A DNA stretch of 64,000 bases from an uncultured Clostridia bacterium (lineage in GTDB: Bacteria > Bacillota > Clostridia > UBA1381): the NCBI GenBank assembly GCA_934444735.1, contig CAKSDE010000004.1, positions 128,591 through 192,590 on the forward strand. The letters run 5' to 3'. Positions 25,043 to 33,644 of this stretch are shown here, one piece after another (within the stretch, counting starts at the first letter, position 1; every line of letters begins with the position of its first letter). A model generated the notes under the pieces. That model was not told the DNA's origin and ran no database searches. It saw nothing but the letters and a program-made list of their open reading frames with translations. The position numbers and the translations under genes are program-made.

Positions 25043-26179
25043 ATGAATACAAGAATTGCCACAAAGGCAGATATTAACTTGATAAGAAATATATGGGAAA
25101 ACTCGGGAGAAAATTCCGTGTTTTCAAAATGGTTCTTCGATAAGATTTTCTACAGCGATAATGCCGTAATAACCGAAGAGGATAACTGTCCGCTTGCCTG
25201 CGCCTGTACGGTGGGGTATACGCTCGATATAAATAAAGCGCGGCTTGCGGCAAGCTATATAGTATCGATGAGAGCAAATCCCGAAAACAGAACGGCAAAC
25301 GTCCTAAATACGCTTGCCGCGGACACTTTAAGCTTTATTGCCGGAAAGGGTATGCCGATTGCGTTTACCGTCCCCGATAACTACAAGTTTTTTGAAAAAT
25401 ACGGATTTTCGCTCTGCTATGATTATATGCAGTATGACATCGCCTCGGACGATATTCCCGGATATGAGGTATCTTCAAAGGTTCTGCGCCCCGAAAATTT
25501 CGATTCGGAAACGGTCGGAATGTTAAACGCTATATATGAAAAGTTTATTGCGGATAAAAACGGCGCGGCTTTGCGTACTCCCGAAAATTGGAGATACATA
25601 GCTGACGATCTGTACCACAATTTTGACGGAAAGTGCATAATATTAAAAAATGACAAAAACGAGCCGATTGCATATATGTTCTATATCCTGCGCGATAATA
25701 AACTCGGAGTGTATGAGCTTTGCTATACCGATAAATCCGCCTATGAGCAGATGCTCGGGCTGATAAAAGCCTTCTCGTGCGATAAAATTTCTCTAAAGGT
25801 TCCGTCAAACGATTTGTTTTATATGTCGCTGTGCGATAAACGTATGGCGGTTACACGCTGCCCGTTTGCGATGGCGCGTATTACGAATGTAAAGACGATT
25901 CTGGAACTTTTTGCCGATAATGCCGGAGAGGATATAAGACTCCAGGTAATAGACAGAGTCATGGAGGAGAATAATAAGACTTTTACGTTCTCGCAGGGGA
26001 GCGTAATTACAATCGAAACCGACTCAAATGTGGCGATAGATATAGGCACGCTTACTCAGCTTGTGCTGGGATATTTGAGCGTTGACGAGGCATCGTCGCT
26101 GAATCTTATAAAGGGCGATGCAGCACGCTTGAAATCGCTTTTCAAAAAACAGACTACATATATAAATATGTTAAATTAG
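25043..26179 (+). CDS. Eis-like GNAT N-acetyltransferase with SCP2-type tail
   Basis: 378 aa. Residues 1-150 form a GNAT domain (IRNIWENSGENSVFSKWFFD, then acetyl-CoA region around SYIVSMRANPENRTANV and AFTVPDNYKFFEKYGF, where Eis proteins have the PASxxIYxxfGY motif). A second GNAT-like region follows, and the last 100 residues match the SCP2-like domain of Eis proteins (VAIDIGTLTQLVLGYLSVDEA). Eis relatives acetylate aminoglycosides or peptides; the substrate here is unknown. AAGGAGAG lies upstream of ATG 25043. Leads the run of genes up to the tatD-linked radical SAM gene. Confidence 0.85.
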   Translation: MNTRIATKADINLIRNIWENSGENSVFSKWFFDKIFYSDNAVITEEDNCPLACACTVGYTLDINKARLAASYIVSMRANPENRTANVLNTLAADTLSFIAGKGMPIAFTVPDNYKFFEKYGFSLCYDYMQYDIASDDIPGYEVSSKVLRPENFDSETVGMLNAIYEKFIADKNGAALRTPENWRYIADDLYHNFDGKCIILKNDKNEPIAYMFYILRDNKLGVYELCYTDKSAYEQMLGLIKAFSCDKISLKVPSNDLFYMSLCDKRMAVTRCPFAMARITNVKTILELFADNAGEDIRLQVIDRVMEENNKTFTFSQGSVITIETDSNVAIDIGTLTQLVLGYLSVDEASSLNLIKGDAARLKSLFKKQTTYINMLN

Positions 26180-26210
26180 ATATCGGATTGAATTTAAAGG
26201 AGGAAACAAC

Positions 26211-26747
26211 ATGATTTATGTATTGCTTGCAGACGGATTTGAGGAAATTGAGGTGGTGACTCCGATAGACATCATGCGCCGTGCCGGGCTTTCGGTTGAG
26301 ATTGTTTCGGTTTCGGGCAAAAAAGAGGTGTGCGGTGCGCATGAAATGATACTTTCTGTCGATATTACGGCAGATGAGATTGATATGTCCGATATGGATA
26401 TGCTGATTCTCCCGGGCGGACCGGGGCATGTTCATTTAGACGGGAGCAAAAGGGTGCATGAACTGATAGAATATGCCGCAAAAAATGAGATATACATTGC
26501 CGCAATCTGCGCCGCACCGTCAATCATAGGCAAATTGGGACTTTTGGACGGCAGAAAAGCCACGGCATTCCCGGGATTTGAGAAATATCTTTCGGGCGCT
26601 CATGTTGTGGAAGATAAAGCGGTTTCAGACGGTAAGTTTATAACGGGAAAAGGCCCGGGGGCGGCAGCCGAGTTCGGATTTATGATAGTTTCCGAACTAA
26701 AGGGTGAAAAATGTGCGGCAGAGCTGAAGGAGAGTATGCAATATTGA
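26211..26747 (+). CDS. DJ-1/PfpI family protein
   Basis: 178 aa with the class I glutamine-amidotransferase-like fold of DJ-1: MIYVLLADGFEEIEVV at the start, LILPGGPGH, and the nucleophilic elbow AAICAAPS with the conserved cysteine at residue 100; the acidic partner is in DGFEE. Family members are implicated in glyoxal and oxidative-stress responses; the exact activity is unproven. AAAGGAGG precedes the start. Its stop codon overlaps the start of the formyl-THF cyclo-ligase gene. Confidence 0.92.
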   Translation: MIYVLLADGFEEIEVVTPIDIMRRAGLSVEIVSVSGKKEVCGAHEMILSVDITADEIDMSDMDMLILPGGPGHVHLDGSKRVHELIEYAAKNEIYIAAICAAPSIIGKLGLLDGRKATAFPGFEKYLSGAHVVEDKAVSDGKFITGKGPGAAAEFGFMIVSELKGEKCAAELKESMQY

Positions 26748-27292
26748 ATAAATGCGAATTGCGAAAGCGCCTTAAGGCGGAGCGCGCTGCGTTGGATATG
26801 AGCGATGCCGAAAAAAAGAGCGCGGCAATCTGCGCACATCTTATAAACTCGGATATTTTCAAAAATGCGTCGGTGATTATGCTCTATCTGCCGATAAAGA
26901 ATGAGGTTGACACAACACCGATCATAGAAAAAGCATTTTTGGAGAAAAAGACCGTTTTGGTGCCGCACACAGAGGAGGATAATATCTTTCCGGTGATCTT
27001 AAAAAAGGACGGTATACTCTTGACGGGGGCATATAATATAAAAGAACCGAAGGATAGGGTTATATGGGACGGAAAAATTGATCTTTGCATTGTGCCGGGT
27101 GTAGGATTTGATATGAGGGGCGCAAGAATCGGGTTCGGGAAAGGCTGTTACGACAGATTTTTTAAGAGGTATAACATGAAAAAAGCAGGATTTGCGTATT
27201 CTTTTCAGATTGCGGATAAAATCGATGCCGAACCCCATGACATCTTTATGGATATTATTGTGACGGAAGAAGGTTTATTTTATTGTGAATAA
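26744..27292 (+). CDS. 5-formyltetrahydrofolate cyclo-ligase
   Basis: 182 aa from TTG 26744, which overlaps the DJ-1 stop (TTGA) and has AAGGAGAG about 10 nt before it; an in-frame ATG at 26711 lacks such a site. The start CELRKRLKAERAALD, middle VIMLYLPIKNEVDT and active-site segment VPGVGFDMRGARIGFGKGCY with YDRFF are diagnostic. The enzyme converts 5-formyl-THF to 5,10-methenyl-THF with ATP. It overlaps the next gene (CPBP protease) by 8 bp. Confidence 0.94.
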   Translation: MNKCELRKRLKAERAALDMSDAEKKSAAICAHLINSDIFKNASVIMLYLPIKNEVDTTPIIEKAFLEKKTVLVPHTEEDNIFPVILKKDGILLTGAYNIKEPKDRVIWDGKIDLCIVPGVGFDMRGARIGFGKGCYDRFFKRYNMKKAGFAYSFQIADKIDAEPHDIFMDIIVTEEGLFYCE

Positions 27293-28160
27293 AAAAGATT
27301 TTTGCATGAGCTGGTGGGTTACCTTCATCGCCATGCTGATTGTGCTTATTTCATCATTTGCTTTTGGGAGTGATACCGATTCGGAGCATTACTATTTAAA
27401 CAGCTTTATAGGCGAATTTTTAATGATAATTCCGATAACGGTTGGGATAATTCCGCTGATTTTAAGAAAGAGAACGAGCGAGATATCCTTTAAAGGATTT
27501 TCTCCGAAGCTTTTGGTGTTTGCGGCACTGATTCCGATAGCCTCACAGCCGTTTATAAATCTTTTCATAACACCGATAAATGCGGTTACGGAATTTTTGT
27601 TCGATACAGGAGCCGATACATCTCTTCCTGCCGCGGCAAGTGCGGGGGAGACGGTATTTAAGCTTTTGACGCTTTTGGTATTGGCACCGATTTTAGAAGA
27701 GATTTTGTGCCGCGGCATACTTATGCAATACCTGAAAAGATACGGTCTTGCGGTGAGCCTGATTGTATCGTCTTTGTGCTTTGCGCTCCTGCATTTTGAT
27801 CCGACAAGCCTGGTTGTGATATTCTTTGTCGGTATGCTTTTGGGAATGATAAAGTTTTCGACAGGCTCTCTCTGGGCGTCGATAATCGCGCACAGCGTAA
27901 ATAATCTGGTGGCGATGACGGAATTTTCCGATACAGTAAGTACCGTTATATTTGTCGTGTCGGTAGTACTTTTCCCGATACTTTTGTATCTTTTTATGAG
28001 GCTTATGCCCGATACATATAAAAACAGGCTGAAATTTAAAAAAGGCGAAAAAATCGAATTTTCCGCGGGCGCGGTGCTTTCATTTTCGCTCTACGGACTT
28101 TTATCATTTGTGCTTGTTATAATGAAATTGAGTTCGTATCTTATAAATTCAGTGTTTTAG
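27285..28160 (+). CDS. CPBP family intramembrane metalloprotease
   Basis: 291 aa with about eight membrane helices. The ABI/CPBP motifs are present: EEILCRGIL (glutamate pair and arginine, residues about 142-150), FALLHFDP and IAHSVNNL. These glutamate and histidine residues bind the metal. GTG start 27285 overlaps the upstream gene. Members process prenylated or self-immunity peptides; target unknown. Confidence 0.9.
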   Translation: MNKKDFCMSWWVTFIAMLIVLISSFAFGSDTDSEHYYLNSFIGEFLMIIPITVGIIPLILRKRTSEISFKGFSPKLLVFAALIPIASQPFINLFITPINAVTEFLFDTGADTSLPAAASAGETVFKLLTLLVLAPILEEILCRGILMQYLKRYGLAVSLIVSSLCFALLHFDPTSLVVIFFVGMLLGMIKFSTGSLWASIIAHSVNNLVAMTEFSDTVSTVIFVVSVVLFPILLYLFMRLMPDTYKNRLKFKKGEKIEFSAGAVLSFSLYGLLSFVLVIMKLSSYLINSVF

Positions 28161-28178
28161 GAAAGAGGAAGATAAAAA

Positions 28179-28946
28179 ATGCTTTTTGATTCACACGCAC
28201 ATTATAATGATGAGCGCTTTTCGGAGGATCGCGACGAGGTACTCTCAAAGATGCGCGAAAACGGAGTGGGGTATATAATGAACGCCTGCTCATCGGTTGC
28301 GGAAATCCCCGATATTATAGAGATAGCCGAAAAATATCCGTTTGTTTACGGTGCTGTCGGCGTTCATCCGCACGAGTGCGCTGATATGTCGGAGGAGGAT
28401 ATTGAGCTTTTAAAAAAATATTCGCATCACCCGAAAATCAAGGCGATAGGCGAAATCGGACTGGACTATTTCTATGATAATTCACCGAGAGATAAGCAAA
28501 AATATTGGTTCGGACGGCAGATTGATCTGGCGGTCGAGCTTGATATGCCGATAATAATTCACGACCGTGACGCACACCGCGACACCATCAATATATTAAA
28601 AGAACATCACGTCGAAAAGGCGGGCGGCGCATTTCATTGCTATACGGGGAGTGTAGAGATGCTAAAGGATGTTTTGGAGATGAATCTGTACGTTGCGTTC
28701 GGCGGATCGCTGACCTTTAAAAAAGCGGCAAAACCGATTGAGGCGGCAAAAGCCGTACCGCTTGACCGACTTCTGATAGAAACCGACTCGCCGTATCTTA
28801 CGCCCGAACCGCTAAGAGGTAAGCGCAACAGTTCGCTTTATGTGCATTATGTTGCCGAAAAGCTTGCCGAGATACGGGGTATGGACGTTAACGAGATCAT
28901 ACGAATAACAGCCGAAAATGCAAAGAAATGCTTTAGAATAGATTAA
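28179..28946 (+). CDS. tatD: TatD-family metal-dependent hydrolase
   Basis: 255 aa TIM-barrel hydrolase with the metal ligands in HAHYND (start), IGEIGLDYFYD, PIIIHDRDAHRD, FHCYTGS and IETDSPYL. TatD proteins are 3'-5' exonucleases or D-aminoacyl-tRNA-type hydrolases. GAAAGAGGAAG precedes the start. The next gene is its frequent radical SAM companion. Confidence 0.95.
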   Translation: MLFDSHAHYNDERFSEDRDEVLSKMRENGVGYIMNACSSVAEIPDIIEIAEKYPFVYGAVGVHPHECADMSEEDIELLKKYSHHPKIKAIGEIGLDYFYDNSPRDKQKYWFGRQIDLAVELDMPIIIHDRDAHRDTINILKEHHVEKAGGAFHCYTGSVEMLKDVLEMNLYVAFGGSLTFKKAAKPIEAAKAVPLDRLLIETDSPYLTPEPLRGKRNSSLYVHYVAEKLAEIRGMDVNEIIRITAENAKKCFRID

Positions 28947-28965
28947 AAGAAAGGAACGATTTTAG

Positions 28966-29574
28966 ATGAGCGCAATGAATATAGTTTATAAATACCAGGG
29001 AGGGTTATATGTAAACCTTACCAACCGATGCACGAACAAATGCAAATTCTGTATACGTTTCACACCGTCGGGAGTGGATCAGATTGATTTGTGGCTTGAG
29101 CATGAGCCGAGTGTTGATGAGATTATCAATGCATTAAAGGATGCGGATTTTACTTCATATAAAGAGGTCATCTTCTGCGGCTTTGGTGAACCCTTGATGC
29201 GTGCCGACGCGGTTTTGGAGGTGTGCAGATTCATAAAGGCACAGGATAAGAATATAAAAACGAGAATAAATACCAATGGGCACGGGAATAAAATCGCAGG
29301 GCGCGACATCACACCTGATATGGAGGGTTTGGTTGATACACTCTCTATAAGCCTTAATGCCGAAAATGCGAAAAAGTATAATGAAATTTGCGTATGCGAC
29401 TATGGCGAGGAAGGATTTTACGATATGCTTGATTTTGCAAAGGCGGCAAAGGACCATGTGCCGAATGTGGTATTAAGTATTGTTGATGTTATCGGTAAAG
29501 ATGAGATAGAAGAATGCAGAAAGATAGCCGAGAAAATCGGCGTGACCTTCAGGGTGAGGGAATATTCAGAATAA
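28966..29574 (+). CDS. TatD-linked radical SAM protein
   Basis: 202 aa. The Fe4S4/S-adenosylmethionine motif is CTNKCKFC (residues about 22-29), preceded by GGLYVNLTNR, and followed by FCGFGEPLMR as the SAM-binding GGE-like segment. It is small, about the size of the tatD-associated radical SAM family (TIGR04038), and follows tatD by 19 bp, as that family does. Substrate unknown. GAAAGGAAC precedes the start. Confidence 0.88.
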   Translation: MSAMNIVYKYQGGLYVNLTNRCTNKCKFCIRFTPSGVDQIDLWLEHEPSVDEIINALKDADFTSYKEVIFCGFGEPLMRADAVLEVCRFIKAQDKNIKTRINTNGHGNKIAGRDITPDMEGLVDTLSISLNAENAKKYNEICVCDYGEEGFYDMLDFAKAAKDHVPNVVLSIVDVIGKDEIEECRKIAEKIGVTFRVREYSE

Positions 29575-29575
29575 T

Positions 29576-29604
29576 AAGAAATGCACAGATGTGTATTTCT
29601 TTTT
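29576..29604 (+). terminator. Terminator behind the radical SAM gene
   Basis: AAGAAATGCAC pairs with GTGTATTTCTT and is followed by TTTTT, directly after the stop codon. Confidence 0.75.
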
Positions 29605-29622
29605 CCTACCCCCTAAAGGAGT

Positions 29623-29740
29623 AAAGGGTTGTTTAAAAATCTAAAACAACCCTTTTTAATTTATTCTGATATTTTATAAACGATTTAAAAATGATAGTTT
29701 CAGGTCCTTTTGCGATCCGGACTTTTTTTACATCCCCCCT
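29623..29740 (-). repeat. Gene-end repeat behind argB, short version
   Basis: Minus strand, starting 5 bp after the argB stop: GGGGGATGTAAAAAAAGTCC then GGATCGCAAAAGG, a short AT-rich middle, and the palindrome AAAGGGTTGTTT / AAACAACCCTTT (29623-29655). Same order of parts as the long copies, without the central stems. Confidence 0.65.
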
Positions 29741-29744
29741 GTTT

Positions 29745-30620
29745 TTAATAGCCTTTGCCCTTTATAAGCGTGCCTATTCCCGATTTTGTGAAAATTTCAA
29801 GGAGCAGGCAGTGGGGGATTCGCCCGTCGATTATATGTACGCCGTTTACACCCGAGTGGATTGCATCTAAGCAGCCCAAAACCTTGGGTATCATGCCGCC
29901 GACTATCGTCCCGTTGTCGATCATCTCATTTATTTCATCTTCACCTGTTTCAAATATCACATTCCCGTCCGAATCCTTTACGCCCTCAACATCGGTTAAA
30001 AGAATGAGCTTTTCTGCAGCGGTTGCCGCAGCGACTGCCGCCGCAACACTGTCGGCATTTATGTTATAGCTCTGCCCGTTATCGTCAACGCCGATCGGTG
30101 CAATTACCGGGATATATTCGTCCTTGCTGATATATTCCAAAATGTGCGGATTGACCTCTACAATATCGCCGACATAGCCGATATCGGCGGTGCCGTTTTC
30201 GGTTTCGACATAGTGCTTGCGGCATTTTATGAAAGAACCGTCTATTCCGCAAAATCCCACAGCTTTACCGCCTTTGCAGTTTAAAAGAGATACAATCTCC
30301 TTGTTGGTTTTCCCGACTAAAACCATCTGCGCCACGCCTATCGTTTCGGCGTCGGTAACACGCAGACCGTTTATAAATTCGCTTTTTATGTTTCTGTCGG
30401 CAAGAGCTTTTGATATATCGGGGCCGCCGCCGTGAACGACAATCGGGTTTAAGCCGATAAATTTCAAAAGCGTAATATCTTCCATGACCGAGTTTTTAAG
30501 CTCGTTGTTAATCATCGCATTTCCGCCGTATTTTATAACGACCGTCGAGCCTGCAAATTTCTGAATGAACGGGAGCGCCTCGATGAGTATCCCGGCTTTT
30601 TTTATAAGTTCTTCCATCAT
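29745..30620 (-). CDS. argB: Acetylglutamate kinase
   Basis: 291 aa of the amino-acid kinase fold: VIKYGGNAM, VVHGGGPDIS, GFCGIDGS, PVIAPIGVDDNGQSYNINAD and GGMIPKV. It phosphorylates N-acetylglutamate in arginine synthesis. Either of two adjacent ATGs (30620 or 30617) could start; AAAGGAAG lies about 9 nt upstream. It follows argC by 28 bp. The N-terminal arginine-sensing helix typical of inhibited forms (EKAEVLIEALPFIQKF type) is present as KKAGILIEALPFIQKF. Confidence 0.97.
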   Translation of the reverse strand: MMEELIKKAGILIEALPFIQKFAGSTVVIKYGGNAMINNELKNSVMEDITLLKFIGLNPIVVHGGGPDISKALADRNIKSEFINGLRVTDAETIGVAQMVLVGKTNKEIVSLLNCKGGKAVGFCGIDGSFIKCRKHYVETENGTADIGYVGDIVEVNPHILEYISKDEYIPVIAPIGVDDNGQSYNINADSVAAAVAAATAAEKLILLTDVEGVKDSDGNVIFETGEDEINEMIDNGTIVGGMIPKVLGCLDAIHSGVNGVHIIDGRIPHCLLLEIFTKSGIGTLIKGKGY

Positions 30621-30648
30621 AACTTAAATCTTCCTTTCAGTAACCGTA

Positions 30649-31686
30649 TCACAGATAAAATCCTGCCATTTTTAAACCTGTGGTTTCGTCAAGCCCGAAC
30701 ATGAGATTCATATTCTGTATAGCCTGACCTGCCGCGCCTTTTACAAGATTATCGATTGCGCTTACAACAACCGCTCTTTGCAGACGTTTGTCCACAACCA
30801 CGCCTATATCCACGAAATTACTTCCCGCAACGTGCTTTGTTTCGGGGAGCTCACCTGCATTTTTCACACGTACAAAAAATTCGTTTTCGTAGAATTTTTT
30901 GTAGACCTCAACGATTTCCTCGGTAGTGCACGGTTTTTTCAAGTTTACGTATATGGTTGATAAAATACCTCTTTTTTGAGGGATCAGGTGCGGTGTGAAA
31001 GAAATCATTATTTCCTCGCCGGCAATGTTTGAAAGCTCCTGCTCAATTTCCGATGTGTGGCGGTGCGTTGCGATTTTATATGCCTTTGCGGTTTCGGTAC
31101 ATTCGCAGAACAGATTGTCAAGCTTTAATCCGCGTCCTGCGCCTGTTACACCCGACTTTGCATCAACTATGATATTTTTCAGCTCACCTAATTTTGATGC
31201 CAAAAGCGGAGCTGTGCCGAGTATCGAACAGGTGGTGTAGCAGCCGGGGTTGCCGATTAAGCGTGCATTTTTTATCTTTTCGCGGTGCAGCTCGCAAAGT
31301 CCGTATACCGATTCTTTTAAAAGCTCGGGGGAGGAGTGCTTTTCGCCGTACCATGCCTCATATACCGCCGGATCGTCATAGCGGTAATCGCCGCTCAGAT
31401 CAATGACCTTTACGCCCTGCTCCAAAAGCTGTGGTATAACCTCTTTTGATGCACCGTGCGGCAGCGCCGTGAATGCGACATCGCATTTTTTTATATGCTC
31501 CAAGTCGAGCTTTTCACATTCTTTGTCGAGAATGTGTCTTAAATTCTGATAAACGTCGCTTATATTCTGCCCGTCAAAGCTTTGCGAACCCAAAACCTCC
31601 AAAGATACCTCGGGGTGGTTCGTCAATAGGCGGACAAGCTCGGTACCTGCGTACCCTGTCGCACCCAAAACTGCTGCTTTTATCAT
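30649..31686 (-). CDS. argC: N-acetyl-gamma-glutamyl-phosphate reductase
   Basis: 345 aa. NADP-binding start AAVLGATGYAGTELVRLL, active-site cysteine in GNPGCYTTCS and the C-terminal FVDIGVVVDKRLQRAVVVSA. It reduces acetylglutamyl phosphate to the semialdehyde. A GAAAGGATC site precedes ATG 31686. It is separated from the upstream GNAT gene by the tandem repeat at 31721-32225, so it may need read-through or a weak promoter inside the repeat. Confidence 0.97.
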   Translation of the reverse strand: MIKAAVLGATGYAGTELVRLLTNHPEVSLEVLGSQSFDGQNISDVYQNLRHILDKECEKLDLEHIKKCDVAFTALPHGASKEVIPQLLEQGVKVIDLSGDYRYDDPAVYEAWYGEKHSSPELLKESVYGLCELHREKIKNARLIGNPGCYTTCSILGTAPLLASKLGELKNIIVDAKSGVTGAGRGLKLDNLFCECTETAKAYKIATHRHTSEIEQELSNIAGEEIMISFTPHLIPQKRGILSTIYVNLKKPCTTEEIVEVYKKFYENEFFVRVKNAGELPETKHVAGSNFVDIGVVVDKRLQRAVVVSAIDNLVKGAAGQAIQNMNLMFGLDETTGLKMAGFYL

Positions 31687-31720
31687 TTATAATCAGATCC
31701 TTTCGTATTTTTTAAATAAA

Positions 31721-32225
31721 AAATCTATTGTCTTGCTGTTATGTTACTTTATATGCGCTTGCCCTTTTGCACTCCGGACTTTTTACATTTTCCTATGGGG
31801 ATAGGAAAAAAAGATTCGGAACGGACAAAATGAACCCGATGGCGTACGCTGGTACTCCGAGAGGTTTATTTTGTTAGTAGCAAAAGGGCATAAATTTTAG
31901 AAAAATTAAATTAAATGAAATTTTTCAACTTCAATAAAATCTATTATTTTGCTGTTATGTTACTTTATATGCGCTTGCCCTTTGCGATCCGGACTTTTTA
32001 CATTTTCCTATGGGGATAGGAAATAAAGATTCGGAACGGACAAAATGAATCCGACGGCGTACGTTGGTACTCCGAGAGGTTTATTTTGTTCGTAGCAAAA
32101 GGGCATAAATTATAGAAAAATTGAATTAAATGAAATTTTTCAACCTCAAAAAAAGCTATTGTATTGCAGTTATATTTCCTTATATGTGTTTGCCCTTTTG
32201 CGATCCGGACTTTTTTTACATCCCC
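31721..32225 (-). repeat. Tandem copies (about 2.2 x 216 bp) of the structured gene-end repeat
   Basis: This 530-bp gene-free stretch is two full copies and a partial third of one unit, with landmarks GCCCTTTTGC... at 31755, 31971 and (variant) 32186, a period of 216 then 215 bp. In minus orientation each unit reads ATGTAAAAAGTCCGGATCGC, GCAAAAGGGC, the matching GCCCTTTTGC, a core with ACAAAATAAACC ... GGTTCATTTTGT around GTAC-GTACGCC, then CTATCCCC. The first unit starts inside the GNAT gene: its last codons GGG-ATG-TAA are the element's first bases. No T-tailed terminator hairpin is seen here, unlike copies at operon ends. Confidence 0.8.
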
Positions 32226-32707
32226 GGTTCGTATTCTTTTATTAAGTGCGCCCTTACATATCCGCGCGATTTGTCTGTTGAGTCTATGTAAAACCCTCTG
32301 CCGTAGTAAAAGCGTATGAGCGAGGTGATTTTTGAAGATGTGTCAAGGGAAATACTCTTTACTCCCTTTTTTATCATGATGCGGTCAACGAGGTTCATAA
32401 TCGATTTGCCGATACCGTTGTTCTGCGATGTAACCTTAACCCCGAAACGGCTTAGATATGCGGTGTTGTCGTCAAAAACCTCCACACGCACACTTCCTAC
32501 AGGCGTGCTGTCGGAAAATGCTATCAAAACAATCTTATTTTCAATATCATGCTTTACGTCCTCATAGGTTTCGCTCAAAGCGGCAATTGAAGAAAGTCCG
32601 GCAAGCTCGGTGTATTTTTCAAATGCCTCATGTGTGATGTCCATGATGTAGGGAATGTCGTCCTCACGGGCAAGCCGTACCTCAAACAGTGAACTGAATT
32701 CGTTCAT
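32216..32707 (-). CDS. GNAT family N-acetyltransferase in the arginine operon
   Basis: 163 aa single GNAT domain: FEVRLAREDDIPYIMDITHE at the start, SVRVEVFDDNTAYLSRFGVK and the acetyl-CoA loop VTSQNNGIGKSIMNL, then FYYGRGFY. It lies between argF and argC, so an acetyltransferase role in arginine synthesis (ArgA-like) is possible, but the sequence does not prove it. ACGGAGGAAC precedes ATG 32707. The final residues PGM and the stop lie in the repeat element. Confidence 0.85.
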   Translation of the reverse strand: MNEFSSLFEVRLAREDDIPYIMDITHEAFEKYTELAGLSSIAALSETYEDVKHDIENKIVLIAFSDSTPVGSVRVEVFDDNTAYLSRFGVKVTSQNNGIGKSIMNLVDRIMIKKGVKSISLDTSSKITSLIRFYYGRGFYIDSTDKSRGYVRAHLIKEYEPGM

Positions 32708-32726
32708 ATATAATGTTCCTCCGTAA

Positions 32727-33644
32727 TTATTTCATCAATGTTGCCATTACTGCTTTTTGTGCGTGAAGTCTGTTTTCAGCTTCGTCAAATATAACCGACT
32801 GCGGTCCGTCTATAACGTCCTCTGTAACCTCGTAGCCACGGTATGCCGGCAGACAGTGCATGAAAATTGCATCACTCTTGGCAAGCGAGAAAAGCTCTTT
32901 ATTGATCTGATACGGCATGAAAATCTTTACTCTTTCCGCTTTTTCCGATTCCTGTCCCATGCTTACCCATGTATCGGAATATACAACGTCTGCATCTTTT
33001 ATTGCCTCTTTCGGATCCTGAGTTAAGAGAAGATTTGATCCGCCTTTTTTGAAATCTTCTTTTGCATTCTCGACCACTTCCGCGTCGGGAGCGTAGTCGG
33101 CAGGGGTTGCGATTGCGCAGTTAAGTCCCAACTTTGCACAGCCATACATGATTGAATGTGCCATATTGTTGCCGTCGCCGATATATGCGAATTTTAAACC
33201 CTCGAGAGTGCCTTTATGCTCATATACCGTTTGCAAATCGGCAAGAACCTGGCAGGGGTGCAGAAGATCGGTAAGCGCGTTTATGACCGGAATATTTGCA
33301 TATTCGGCAAGCTCCAAAACGTCCTTATGGTCAAAGGTTCTGATCATTATACCGTCTAAAAAACGCTCCAGAACCTTGGCGGTGTCGTGTATACTTTCGC
33401 CGCGCCCGAGCTGAATGTCGTGTGACGACAGGAAAAGCGGATAGCCGCCGAGCTGCGTCATGCCCACTTCAAAGGAAACGCGCGTTCTCGTTGATGATTT
33501 CGAGAAAATCATGCCGAGTGTTTTGCCTTTTAATATATGATGCTCGATTCCTTTTTTGTTATCGTCTTTTAATTTGAGCGCCAATTTCAAAAGCGCGGTT
33601 ATTTCTTCTTTTGTACAGTCGTGCAGGCTTATAAAGTCGTTCAT
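32727..33644 (-). CDS. argF: Ornithine carbamoyltransferase
   Basis: 305 aa with the carbamoyl-phosphate motif SSTRTRVSFE, the DLLHPCQVLADLQT segment, the ornithine-binding SMGQESEKAERVK and HCLPAYRG. It forms citrulline. Its ATG overlaps the argD stop (ATGA), so the two are coupled. Confidence 0.97.
   Translation of the reverse strand: MNDFISLHDCTKEEITALLKLALKLKDDNKKGIEHHILKGKTLGMIFSKSSTRTRVSFEVGMTQLGGYPLFLSSHDIQLGRGESIHDTAKVLERFLDGIMIRTFDHKDVLELAEYANIPVINALTDLLHPCQVLADLQTVYEHKGTLEGLKFAYIGDGNNMAHSIMYGCAKLGLNCAIATPADYAPDAEVVENAKEDFKKGGSNLLLTQDPKEAIKDADVVYSDTWVSMGQESEKAERVKIFMPYQINKELFSLAKSDAIFMHCLPAYRGYEVTEDVIDGPQSVIFDEAENRLHAQKAVMATLMK

Noticed and set aside
31721..32225. CRISPR array
   Set aside because: The period is about 216 bp with near-identical units rather than short repeats with unique spacers, and no cas gene is present.
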